The notes under the pieces were generated by a model that saw only the letters and a list, made by a program, of their open reading frames with translations, was not told where the DNA came from and ran no database searches. Positions 55,700 to 64,000 of a stretch of DNA of 64,000 nt are shown here, in pieces. Source of the DNA: Mycolicibacterium moriokaense (GTDB lineage Bacteria > Actinomycetota > Actinomycetes > Mycobacteriales > Mycobacteriaceae); contig NZ_QJJU01000011.1 of assembly GCF_003201655.1 (NCBI RefSeq), forward strand, positions 1-64,000, given 5' to 3'. Both the position numbers and the translations under genes were made by a program. The stretch's first letter is position 1; each line of letters starts with the position of its first letter.

Positions 55700-56222
55700 C
55701 GGTTGGATGAAAGGAGCGCGCGCGGCGTCATCGGCACCAATCGGATCTGTGCCGCGCAGACGGTCTCCGCGTTGTGGGACTTTGACCGCGGCGATCTTGA
55801 CCACGAACTCGCTAGCCGATTCTCCCTTGACGGCCTGCTCGCGGACCGAAACGTCGACTCGCTCCGGCCGTCGCAACGAAGAATTCGTGGTACTCCTGAG
55901 GAATCACCCGGTAGATGTTAAGGCGCAGCGCAGCGTCGCTGCTGGGTGTGGATCTGTGTGATGGATACGAGGACCGAAGCCGCCAGCAGGAATCGACGGA
56001 CCCCCCGCCTGGGCGATGAACCATCCAGGTCTATACCACCACCGTTGAGGTCAACGGCCGACAGTTGCTGTCGATGATCGCGGTTATCCAACAGTTTCAC
56101 GAAAGATGCTCGCGAGCAGCAGGATTCGCACCACTGCGCGGCCTCGCCGAAGACAGCCAGACGTGACTCGGCCCGCCAGTGTGGGGTTGGGCGGTGGTGG
56201 CGGGCCGAGTGGTCCAGAGGGA
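55700..56222. other. Gene-free stretch
   Basis: Frames on both strands are short and unlike any family. No repeats or RNA genes were recognised. The part nearest 55700 may contain the rhodanese operon promoter. Confidence 0.4.
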
Positions 56223-56950
56223 CTAACAGTGTCTTCTCGCTGCTTCGGCGTTTACGCGATGATGGGTGGTGAGCAGTAGCCGGTCGAATCCTGCGCGATA
56301 GGACGCAGAGTCGTCGTGTTTCAGTGTTCGGATGTCTGCGAGCAGTTGTTCGGCTAGGTCGCGCAATTTGATGTTCGTTTCTTGGGAGCGCCACTTGAGC
56401 ACGTCGAATGCGGCGCCGGCGTCGACTCGATAGACGTACATCAAGGCGCCCTTGGCTTGTTCGATAACGGCGCGGTTGTCCGTGATTTCGGCGATGGCCT
56501 CGGTGATGCGTGTTTCACGTGCTTCGCCTGTGGGTGTGACGTCGATGTAGAAGCCTTGCGAGCCGATTACTTCACCGGTGTTGTCGCGGAGGCGTTCGCC
56601 GATGACGACGACGTCGCGGGTGGCGCCCTGGACTGTGATGATGCGGTGGCGGGTGCTAAGCGGCCTGCGGGTTCGGCGGATGTCGTCGAGTGTGGCCGCG
56701 ACGTGTTCGTAGTCGTCGGGGTGCTTGTGAGACAGGACCAGGCGGGTTGTCGGGGTGACTGTTCCGGGTTGGTAGCCGTGGATCTGTTCCACCTCGGGCG
56801 ACCATTCCCAGCGTTCGTCGTTGAAGTAGAAGCGGTATTCGCCGACCCGCTGCGGGGTGCCGCCGGCTAGTGCCTGTTCAAGGGGGCGATCTCCTCGAGG
56901 GAGCGGGTGTTGTCGGGTTCGTTTCCGAGGGCCCAGTCAACCTGCGACAT
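56223..56950 (-). pseudogene. PAS-ANTAR regulator broken by a one-base frameshift
   Basis: From ATG at 56950 the frame reads MSQVDWALGNEPDNTRSLEE and stops at TAG (56867). The adjacent frame continues with LEQALAGGTPQRVGEYRFYF, then WEWSPEVEQIHGYQPG: a PAS domain, then an ANTAR domain (TEAIAEITDNRAVIEQAKGA and VLKWRSQETNIKLRDLAEQL). One extra C in the run of five G/C at 56882-56886 would restore a single protein of about 242 aa. ANTAR proteins bind paired RNA hairpins and prevent termination. Either a real null allele or a sequencing error; an internal start could still give the 189-aa C-terminal part. Confidence 0.75.
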
Positions 56951-57430
56951 GGTTTTGTACCCGAGCGTCACGGTCCGACGTCTCGCTCATAGGTCCAGCC
57001 CGAATACGTGCAGGCCGGCGAACGGATCTAGTTGGAGCATCGGCTGCGTTCCAAGTGTGCACCCAACCGCCACCACTGACCAGGGAACGGGCTCCGCTGG
57101 CGCAGAGAGGCGCCATGACCTGCTAGTTGATGGCGGCGATGAGGCGGGCGCTGGCTACTTAACGCGAGGGCTTGAACCCTCATCGCCTTACTCAACAGAC
57201 GTTCGACGCAACCTCGCCGCGGTCGACTGCCGCCATCAGTTTGCGCGAATGTATCGCCACCTCACAAGGGCGCAGCGAGATTGCGCAAAGTTCAGCCCGC
57301 CGCCCAAGCACGATGATGGGCCCAGTAGGAGCAGGTTGGCGCACGGCGATTTGCTCCACATCGTGTTCAAATAGCGAGCGAAACATGGTGACACACAAGA
57401 TGTTCGCCGCAAGAACCGGTCTGTGTCGCC
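56951..57430. other. Gene-free stretch
   Basis: About 480 bp between the ANTAR gene and a TetR gene. Frames present are Arg/Ser/Thr-rich shadows. It should hold the ANTAR gene promoter. No RNA gene was recognised. Confidence 0.4.
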
Positions 57431-58147
57431 TCAGATGCTTCGGGGTGATTGGTCGGGGTGGGTGAGGGTTGCAGTCAGGCCGGGCAGCAGCAGATCCAGG
57501 CCGCGATCGAGTTCGGCGACGCCGTCGTAGGAGGCTAACGCGGGCGCCAACGCACGCAGGAGTGGGAATTCGGTGATCGCGAGGCGGTGCAAGCCGAGTC
57601 GGATTACGTGGTCGGTTTCCTCGGGTCGCTCGATGACTTCCTGCAACTCGTTGAGGACGTGGCCGTATAAGAAGCCGAACAGCGCCCGGTAGATGTGTAG
57701 GGCGTCTTCGCCGGCGAACCCGGCGGAGGTGAGCAGTGCCAGAACGTCTTCCAGCGGGCGCAGCATTCCCGCTGGCCGCTGCCCGAGCGGTGTGGCCAAC
57801 GGTCGAGTGACCAGCAGCGGTACGACGTTCGGGTGGGTTAGGGCCAGTTCGCGGAAGGCGCGTGCCACGGTGCGCAGTTGACCGACCCAGTCCGGGTCTG
57901 CGGTGTCGACCGATAGCTGCTCGAGCACGATCTCGGCGACGCCGTCGAGCACGGCGGCCTTGTTAGGGACGTGTCGGTAGATCATCACCGGATCGCGGCC
58001 CACCGCGTCGCTGAGGCGGCGCATGGACAATTTATCCACACCGTCGCGGTCGACGATGGCCAGCGCAGCCTGCAGGATTATCGACCGGGTGAGTTGACCG
58101 TTGTTTGTGCTGGCGCCCGCGTCGGGGCCGGTCGGCTGTGTCGTCAT
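57431..58147 (-). CDS. TetR family regulator (TetR_C-type)
   Basis: A 238-aa regulator from ATG at 58147, with GGGAGGTG upstream. The HTH is ILQAALAIVDRDGVDKLSMRRLSDAVGRDPVMIYRHVPNKAAVLDG. The C-terminal part (PDWVGQLRTVARAFRELALTHPNVVPLL; HIYRALFGFLYGHVLNELQE) matches the tetracycline-repressor C-terminal class. It is divergent from the small membrane-protein gene at 58308 and may control the stress genes there. Confidence 0.85.
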   Translation of the reverse strand: MTTQPTGPDAGASTNNGQLTRSIILQAALAIVDRDGVDKLSMRRLSDAVGRDPVMIYRHVPNKAAVLDGVAEIVLEQLSVDTADPDWVGQLRTVARAFRELALTHPNVVPLLVTRPLATPLGQRPAGMLRPLEDVLALLTSAGFAGEDALHIYRALFGFLYGHVLNELQEVIERPEETDHVIRLGLHRLAITEFPLLRALAPALASYDGVAELDRGLDLLLPGLTATLTHPDQSPRSI

Positions 58148-58307
58148 TGGCGCAGCACCTCCCTTCTGCCTCGTCATCGAAGCACTCAGCAAACGTTAGG
58201 TCAACATCGGCGACAACTGCTGTAGGTCAACAGTGTGTTCACAGTGTTGACACTAGCGTAAGTCAGGCGTGTACTGGACTTCTAGCACCCGGATCAGAGG
58301 CCTCGAC

Positions 58308-58760
58308 ATGATCGTCATCGTTGGACTAGTGGTTCTACTCGTCGCCGCGATCGTCGGGTTCACCGGGGTGCTGGCCAATGCGGGGCCCGCGCACCCGCTG
58401 ACCGAGAACTTCTCCGTGCTCGGTTATCACGTCACCGGGTCGACCGGCACGTTGTTTCTCTTCGGCATCGTGGTCGGCGCGGTGGCCATGCTTGGATTGA
58501 GCGTGTTGTTGGCCGGGGCGCGGCGCACCGCGGGCCGCGGCCGCGACGCCCGACATGACCTAGCAAGGTCTCAACGCGAAACGGCGTTTCTGAACCAGGA
58601 GCGCGACCAACGGGTCGAACACCAGCAGGCCGGCGCGGCCAGTGGCTCTGCGGTGAACCCGCAGCCGGCGCCGATCTCCCGCGGCAGGAATAAACTGCTC
58701 GGCCGCTTCTCGCGCAGTCGACAAACGACCGACACCGCGCATATCGCCGGACGCCGGTAG
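58308..58760 (+). CDS. Small two-helix membrane protein
   Basis: A 150-aa protein from ATG at 58308. Two hydrophobic helices (MIVIVGLVVLLVAAIVGFTG; TLFLFGIVVGAVAMLGLSVL) are joined by a loop with FSVLGYHVTGSTG. The hydrophilic C-terminus is rich in Arg/Gln (DLARSQRETAFLNQERDQRV) and ends with a basic tail. It resembles mycobacterial small membrane proteins placed next to CsbD-like genes; no function known. Confidence 0.7.
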   Translation: MIVIVGLVVLLVAAIVGFTGVLANAGPAHPLTENFSVLGYHVTGSTGTLFLFGIVVGAVAMLGLSVLLAGARRTAGRGRDARHDLARSQRETAFLNQERDQRVEHQQAGAASGSAVNPQPAPISRGRNKLLGRFSRSRQTTDTAHIAGRR

Positions 58761-58832
58761 GCACCAAACCCCAACCGACTCTGGAAAGCCCGCACTCGCG
58801 GCCTGTCCTCACCGAAAACGAAAGAACGCGCG

Positions 58833-59006
58833 ATGAGCATCGGCAAAAAGATCGCCCACAAGACCCAAGCCGCCAAGGGCGCCGCCAAGAAGTACTTCGG
58901 CCGCGCCACCGGCAACACGCGCCTTCGCACCGAGGGACGGGCCGATCAGTTCAAGGGCAACGCCAAACAGGCAGGGGACAAGGTCAAAGACGCGTTCAAA
59001 CACTGA
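58833..59006 (+). CDS. CsbD-like small stress protein
   Basis: A 57-aa basic protein: MSIGKKIAHKTQAAKGAAK followed by YFGRATGN and the CsbD-type stretch GRADQFKGNAKQAGDKVKD. CsbD proteins accumulate in general stress responses and are largely helical. It lies among other very small genes on the same strand. Confidence 0.78.
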   Translation: MSIGKKIAHKTQAAKGAAKKYFGRATGNTRLRTEGRADQFKGNAKQAGDKVKDAFKH

Positions 59007-59096
59007 GTCCACAGCCCGGCCGACAACGCTCACCCGGCCGCGGACAGGTCTCATCCTGCACAACCCCCATCGAACATCGAAACTAGGAAAATCACC

Positions 59097-59276
59097 ATGA
59101 TCGCCTTCGGAATCGTCCTCATCGTCCTGGGACTGCTCCTCCCCGCCGTCGTCCCCACCTTCGCCTACGCCCATATTTGCTTGGTCATCGGGATCATCCT
59201 GCTGGTCGTCGGCCTGGCAATGATGCTGATGGGCAGGGCGGGACACGCTATCGGCGGGCGCCGCCACTACTACTAA
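59097..59276 (+). CDS. 59-aa membrane protein
   Basis: Two hydrophobic segments (IAFGIVLIVLGLLLPAVV; LVIGIILLVVGLAMMLMG) and a basic/aromatic tail (GRRHYY). It resembles DUF6131-type mycobacterial mini-proteins, by memory. ATG at 59097, preceded by AACTAGGAAA. Confidence 0.65.
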   Translation: MIAFGIVLIVLGLLLPAVVPTFAYAHICLVIGIILLVVGLAMMLMGRAGHAIGGRRHYY

Positions 59277-59377
59277 CCGGGCCGCACACGGCACGGACTG
59301 GCCCGGCGCGGGCGCACCACAAAACACCTGACACGACCGGGCACGCCTCGACCGCCTCAGAGACAAGGAGATTCATC

Positions 59378-59575
59378 GTGCGTTTCATCGGGCTACTGGT
59401 GATCGTATGGCTGATCGTGGGCGGGGTTGCGGCGGGCCAGCGGGGGTATTTCACCCACGCGACGCAAACCTGCGCCAGCGCGGGCACGATCGCGGTGACC
59501 GTGATCGCGGGGCCGCTGAATTACTTCGGTGCTAACCCCAAACTCACGAACTGCCATGTGCCCCAGCCCAGTTAA
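59378..59575 (+). CDS. 65-aa single-helix membrane protein
   Basis: Starts with GTG at 59378 behind ACAAGGAG. One hydrophobic segment ([18 protein letters not shown]) precedes a short extracytoplasmic-looking region with two Cys ([15 protein letters not shown]). No family is recognised. Coding potential is supported by the ribosome site and its place in the mini-gene cluster. Confidence 0.6.
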   Translation: MRFIGLLVIVWLIVGGVAAGQRGYFTHATQTCASAGTIAVTVIAGPLNYFGANPKLTNCHVPQPS

Positions 59576-59673
59576 GTTCATCCGGCCACCCACAGACTCG
59601 GCGCCATGACACCGACCGCGACGAACTCGATTCACACATTTCTAGCCACACGTCGAGACAAGAACAGAGGCCC

Positions 59674-62064
59674 ATGACGGCCACCCGCACGCTAGAACCT
59701 GAACTGCTACACAAGATGGACGCTTACTGGCGAGCGGCGAATTACCTCTCGGTCGGTCAGATCTATCTCTACGACAACCCGTTGCTGAAGCGGCCGCTGA
59801 CGCTCGCCGATGTCAAACCTCTGGTGGTGGGGCACTGGGGGACCACGCCGGGGCAGAACTTCATCTACGTGCACCTCAACCGTGCCATCACCAAGTATGA
59901 CCTGAACATGTTCTATGTCGCCGGCCCAGGACACGGCGGCCCGGCTCTGGTCGCCAACACCTACCTCGAAGGCAGCTACTCCGAAATCTATCCCGACGTC
60001 AGCCGAGACGAGCCCGGGATGAAGAGGCTGTTCACCCAATTCTCCTTCCCCGGAGGCATTTCCAGCCATGTGGCACCGACCACCCCGGGATCGATCCACG
60101 AAGGCGGAGAACTGGGCTACTCGCTGAGCCACGCGTTCGGCGCGGCGTTCGACAATCCGGACCTGATCGTTGCCTGCGTGATCGGCGACGGCGAGGCCGA
60201 GACGGGGCCGCTGGCCACCGCCTGGCATTCGACCAAGTTCCTGAATCCCGTTGGTGACGGGGCTGTCCTGCCGATCCTGCATCTCAACGGCTACAAGATC
60301 AGCAACCCCACCGTGCTGGCCCGCATCGAACCCACCGAACTCGACCAGTACCTGCGGGGCTGCGGCTGGGAACCGCGCTACGTCGAAGGCGACGACCCAG
60401 AAGCCATGCACGAATTGATGGCTACTGTCCTCGACGAGACAGTCGAAGCAATCCACGCTATCCAGCGCGACGCTCGGACCGGCGGCGACATCGTTCGACC
60501 GCGGTGGCCGATGATCGTGTTGCGCTCGCCGAAAGGCTGGACCGGACCCCAGGTTGTCGACGGCCAGCAGATCGAAGGGACGTTCCGGTCGCATCAGGTG
60601 CCGCTGCTCGTCGACGAGCACCATCCCGGACACGTTGAACAGCTCGACAACTGGATGCGCAGCTACAAACCCTCTGAGCTCTTCGATCAGCACGGGCGGC
60701 TCCTGCCCGACCTGGCGGCATTGGCCCCGCAAGGACAGCGGCGGATGGGCGCCAACCCGCACACCAACGGCGGAGTGCTGCGCGACTTGCGGATGCCCGA
60801 CTACCACCCCCACGCGATTGCCGTAGCCGCTCCCGGCACAGTCGTCGCCGAAGACACCCGTGTGCTCGGTGGATTCCTGCGCGACGTCATCACCATCAAC
60901 GACGAGCAGCGCAACTTCCGGCTCTTCGGCCCCGACGAAACGCTGTCCAACATGCTCGGCGCGGTCTTCGAGGCCACCGACCGGCAATGGGACGCAGCGA
61001 CTTTCGTCAATGATGAGTTCCTCGCGCCGCGGGGGCGAGTGTTGGATTCGATGCTCAGCGAGCATCAAAGCCAAGGATGGTTGGAAGGCTATCTGCTGAC
61101 CGGACGCCATGGCCTGTTCAACTGTTACGAGGCGTTCATCCACATCGTCGACTCCATGTTCAATCAGCACGCCAAATGGCTCAAGGTCACTGCCCAGCTG
61201 CCGTGGCGTCGCGACATCGCATCGCTGAATTACCTACTGACCTCCCATGTGTGGCAGCAGGACCACAACGGCTTCACCCACCAGGATCCGGGGTTCCTCG
61301 ACCATGTCGTGAACAAGAAAGCTGACGTCGTCCGGGTGTACCTGCCGCCGGACGCCAACACGCTGCTGTCGGTGGCTGACCACTGCCTGCGCAGCCGCCA
61401 CTACGTCAACGTGATCGTCGCGGGCAAGCGCGCGATGCCACAGTGGCTGACCATTGACCAGGCGGAGGTGCACTGCAGCGAGGGCATCGGCATCTGGGAG
61501 TGGGCCGGTAACGACCAGGGCGCCGAACCCGACGTGGTGCTGGCCTGCTGCGGGGACACCCCCACACTCGAAGTGCTGGCTGCCGTGTCGATCCTGCGGG
61601 AACACCTGCCCGAGTTGAAGATCCGTGTCGTCAACGTGGTGGACCTGATGAAGCTGCAGTCAGCCAGCGAGCACCCGCACGGACTCAGCGATCGCGACTA
61701 CGACGCCCTGTTCACCATTGACAAGCACATCATTTTCGCCTTCCACGGCTACCCCGCCCTGATCCACCGACTCACCTACCGCAGAACCAACCACAACCTG
61801 CACGTTCGCGGCTACACCGAAGAGGGCACCATCACCACGCCGTTCGACATGCGAGTCCAAAACAGACTCGACCGCTACCACCTGGTCGTAGACGTCATTG
61901 ACCGGCTGCCCCAGCTGGGCGCCACCGGCGACTACGTCAAGCAGACCATGGCCGACAAGCTCGTCGAACACACCCGCTACATCAACAGCCACGGCCAGGA
62001 CCTCCCCGAAATCCGCAACTGGACCTGGACTTCATCGACCGGGTCGCAATGTGGTGGTAGATGA
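59674..62064 (+). CDS. xfp: Phosphoketolase
   Basis: A 796-aa thiamine diphosphate enzyme splitting xylulose 5-phosphate (and perhaps fructose 6-phosphate) into acetyl phosphate plus a smaller sugar phosphate. Signatures: [63 protein letters not shown] and the C-terminal [19 protein letters not shown] with [14 protein letters not shown]. It starts after AACAGAGG. Its TGA overlaps the ATG of the P-type ATPase (ATGA), so the two are coupled. It belongs to a possible low-oxygen or stress carbon bypass. Confidence 0.95.
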   Translation: MTATRTLEPELLHKMDAYWRAANYLSVGQIYLYDNPLLKRPLTLADVKPLVVGHWGTTPGQNFIYVHLNRAITKYDLNMFYVAGPGHGGPALVANTYLEGSYSEIYPDVSRDEPGMKRLFTQFSFPGGISSHVAPTTPGSIHEGGELGYSLSHAFGAAFDNPDLIVACVIGDGEAETGPLATAWHSTKFLNPVGDGAVLPILHLNGYKISNPTVLARIEPTELDQYLRGCGWEPRYVEGDDPEAMHELMATVLDETVEAIHAIQRDARTGGDIVRPRWPMIVLRSPKGWTGPQVVDGQQIEGTFRSHQVPLLVDEHHPGHVEQLDNWMRSYKPSELFDQHGRLLPDLAALAPQGQRRMGANPHTNGGVLRDLRMPDYHPHAIAVAAPGTVVAEDTRVLGGFLRDVITINDEQRNFRLFGPDETLSNMLGAVFEATDRQWDAATFVNDEFLAPRGRVLDSMLSEHQSQGWLEGYLLTGRHGLFNCYEAFIHIVDSMFNQHAKWLKVTAQLPWRRDIASLNYLLTSHVWQQDHNGFTHQDPGFLDHVVNKKADVVRVYLPPDANTLLSVADHCLRSRHYVNVIVAGKRAMPQWLTIDQAEVHCSEGIGIWEWAGNDQGAEPDVVLACCGDTPTLEVLAAVSILREHLPELKIRVVNVVDLMKLQSASEHPHGLSDRDYDALFTIDKHIIFAFHGYPALIHRLTYRRTNHNLHVRGYTEEGTITTPFDMRVQNRLDRYHLVVDVIDRLPQLGATGDYVKQTMADKLVEHTRYINSHGQDLPEIRNWTWTSSTGSQCGGR

Positions 62065-64000
62065 GCCCAACGGTGGTTGGGCAAGCGGGCAGCGCCGTGT
62101 CCGCGACTGCCCCGGCGCTGACCGCGGCGCGGGCAGCCACAGCTCCGCTCGACGAGGTGCTGCACTCGCTTGATACCTCGGTCCACGGTCTGTCCGCTGC
62201 TGAAGCGTCGGCGCGACTGATTCGCTACGGCCCCAATGCCCTTCGCACTCATCGGGTCAGCGCGATTGCCGTGCTAGGCAGTCAGCTGCGTAACGCGGTG
62301 CTGATACTGCTGACGACCACCGCCGTGGTGTCTTTCTTCCTCGGCGACAGCACGCAGGCCATTATCATCGGAGTCATCCTGTTGGCCAGTATCGGCCTGG
62401 GCTTCGTCAACGAGTACCGCGCCGAACGCGCTTCGGCTGCACTGCATTCCAGCGTCCACCATACGACTGTGGTGCGCCGCGACGGGCAGTACCGCAGAGT
62501 CGACGTGACCGTCCTGGTCCCCGGCGACGTGATCCGGTTGGCGCTGGGTGAAGTGGTTCCCGCCGATGTGCGGCTGATCGATGTCAACGGCCTGGAGTGC
62601 AACGAGAGCATCCTGTCCGGCGAGTCATCGGCGTCGGAGAAGTCGGCGCACGCGGTGACGGGTGATGTGGTGCTGACCGACTCGAGCGATCTGGCATTCA
62701 TGGGCACCATTGTCAGCGCCGGCGACGGCACGGCATTGGTGTACGCCACCGGCCTGGACACCCAGTTCGGCCGCATTGCCGCGGGCCTCGGGGAACGCCA
62801 ACCCGAGACCGAATTCCAAGCTGGTCTGCGCCGATTCTCCTACCTGCTGCTGTGGGTGGCGCTGACGCTGACGGTGCTCATCCTCATCACCAACCTATTG
62901 CTGCGTCGGCCGCTGATCGACTCGGTGTTATTCGCCCTTGCAATCGCGGTGGGTATCACGCCGCAACTGCTGCCCGCGGTGGTCAGCGCCAGCCTGGCCA
63001 CCGGATCGCGGCGATTGGCAAAGCTGAAGGTCCTGGTCAAACGATTGGTGTGCATCGAGGACCTCGGCGACATCGACGTACTGATCACCGACAAAACCGG
63101 AACACTCACCCAGGGCCGGATCAGCCTGGTCGACGCCGTCGACCCGGTAGGTGCGCACGCGGCCTCGGTGTTGCGGGCGGGGCTGCTGACCTCCGATGTC
63201 GACGTAGCATCGGAGGGCGTCAGCGCCAACGCGATGGACGCAGCACTATGGGAATCCCCGGACGCGACCGCCATGGTGACCGACGATGTCCACCGGATCG
63301 CCACGTTGCCGTTCGACCACACTCGCCGAGCCATGTCGGCACTGTTCGACGACGCCGGTGACCGGCGGCTGGTGGTCAAGGGTGCACCCGAACACGTGAT
63401 GGCCAACTGTACGACGGCCCCAGCCCAGCAGCAGGTTGCGCAGCGCACGCTGGACGCACTGTTCGCCGACGGTCGCCGCGTGGTGGCCATCGCCGGCAAA
63501 CCCGCGCCGAACCTGACTGCCATCACGGTGGCCGACGAAACGGATCTCACACTGCTGGGTTTCCTGGTGTTCGCCGACGAACCCAAGGCAGCCGCGCGGG
63601 ACTCGCTGGCGCAGTTAGCGGCGTTGGGTATCGAGGTCAAGGTCGCTACCGGAGACAACCCGCTCGTAGCCGAAAAGGTCTGCACCGATTTGGGTTTGCC
63701 TTCCAAAGGCACGATCACCGGCGGCGAGATGGAGACCCTCGACGATGCCGGATTCGCTGAGGCGGCCCAAAACCACACCATCTTCGCCCGGATCTCTCCA
63801 GAGCAGAAAGCGCGGCTGATCGTCTCGATGCGACATAGTGGGCGATCGGTGGCCTTCCTCGGTGACGGTGTCAACGATGCGCTGGCACTGCACGCGGCCG
63901 ACGTCGGGATCTCGGTGGACACCGCCACCGACGTCGCCAAAGATGCTGCCGATGTGGTGCTGCTCGAAAAGGACCTCGGTGTGCTCGCCGCGGGTGTCGC
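62061..64000 (+). CDS. mgtA: P-type cation ATPase, Mg-translocating type (truncated by window edge)
   Basis: The first 646 codons of an open frame that runs off the end of the window; typical length is about 850-900. [20 protein letters not shown] is the N-terminal cation-ATPase domain. The A-domain has [12 protein letters not shown] (family TGES), the phosphorylation site is [13 protein letters not shown], and the P-domain has [14 protein letters not shown] and [22 protein letters not shown]. The [14 protein letters not shown] start and [12 protein letters not shown] fit the MgtA/MgtB subgroup. The selected ion (Mg2+) is inferred. Confidence 0.85.
   Translation, partial: MSPTVVGQAGSAVSATAPALTAARAATAPLDEVLHSLDTSVHGLSAAEASARLIRYGPNALRTHRVSAIAVLGSQLRNAVLILLTTTAVVSFFLGDSTQAIIIGVILLASIGLGFVNEYRAERASAALHSSVHHTTVVRRDGQYRRVDVTVLVPGDVIRLALGEVVPADVRLIDVNGLECNESILSGESSASEKSAHAVTGDVVLTDSSDLAFMGTIVSAGDGTALVYATGLDTQFGRIAAGLGERQPETEFQAGLRRFSYLLLWVALTLTVLILITNLLLRRPLIDSVLFALAIAVGITPQLLPAVVSASLATGSRRLAKLKVLVKRLVCIEDLGDIDVLITDKTGTLTQGRISLVDAVDPVGAHAASVLRAGLLTSDVDVASEGVSANAMDAALWESPDATAMVTDDVHRIATLPFDHTRRAMSALFDDAGDRRLVVKGAPEHVMANCTTAPAQQQVAQRTLDALFADGRRVVAIAGKPAPNLTAITVADETDLTLLGFLVFADEPKAAARDSLAQLAALGIEVKVATGDNPLVAEKVCTDLGLPSKGTITGGEMETLDDAGFAEAAQNHTIFARISPEQKARLIVSMRHSGRSVAFLGDGVNDALALHAADVGISVDTATDVAKDAADVVLLEKDLGVLAAGV

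Noticed and set aside
55703..55921. Small gene downstream of the CstR-type operators on the plus strand
   Set aside because: A 72-codon frame with no family resemblance and no ribosome site; its position next to the operators is explained by the opposite-strand rhodanese operon.

Overview
The window looks like a chromosomal segment of an environmental, fast-growing-type Mycobacterium (Mycolicibacterium). It is GC-rich, many genes start with GTG, and adjacent genes often overlap by 4 bp (ATGA/GTGA). The block F420-type oxidoreductase, DUF190, crcB, crcB, phosphoglucomutase (about 19.7-24.1 kb) recalls the pgmA-crcB neighbourhood of M. tuberculosis; that synteny is from memory, not computed.

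Region 1 (1-25.4 kb) is ordinary backbone. It holds FMN/VOC enzymes, a DUF4393-DUF445 membrane pair, a TetR/P450 divergent pair and a secreted DUF1214-like protein. A complete histidine-utilisation operon (hutU, an M20 amidohydrolase, hutF, hutI, hutH, each overlapping the next by 4 bp) is divergent from an IclR regulator. Small secreted proteins and lipoproteins follow, then the crcB fluoride-channel pair, pgm and an MFS exporter. Palindromic operators can be seen in front of or near several of the regulators.

Region 2 (25.46-50.91 kb) is an integrative element of the AICE type (actinomycete integrative and conjugative element) inserted in the 3' end of tRNA-Ala(GGC). A 43-bp copy of the tRNA end marks each side. 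Triplicate TGACGACA repeats lie inside both ends and probably bind the integrase arms. The left part has the AICE core: tyrosine integrase, excisionase, Rep initiator, TraB/FtsK DNA translocase, a small accessory protein, an XRE-TPR regulator and a creatininase-family enzyme. The cargo starts with an IS110-family insertion sequence, then a limonene-epoxide-hydrolase-like protein with a cytochrome P450 bracketed by duplicated IS-end sequence. A series of probable conflict/defence genes follows: a 600-aa protein with two C-terminal membrane helices; a 1518-aa HTH / nucleoside-phosphorylase / helical repeat / PIN-like protein; an AbiE-like pair (antitoxin with an N-terminal nuclease-like domain, plus nucleotidyltransferase) behind two inverted repeats; and an 1170-aa STAND-type ATPase. 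A decayed homospermidine synthase fragment lies between them. The defence roles are inferred from domain architecture and context.

Region 3 (50.9-64 kb) is backbone again. A flavin monooxygenase comes first, then a reactive-sulfur operon (CsoR/CstR-type regulator, persulfide dioxygenase-rhodanese fusion, TauE-like exporter, rhodanese) with matching C/G-tract operators at both promoters. A PAS-ANTAR gene is broken by a one-base frameshift. The end of the window is a probable stress island: TetR, several very small membrane/CsbD-like proteins, phosphoketolase and a P-type Mg-type ATPase cut off by the window edge.
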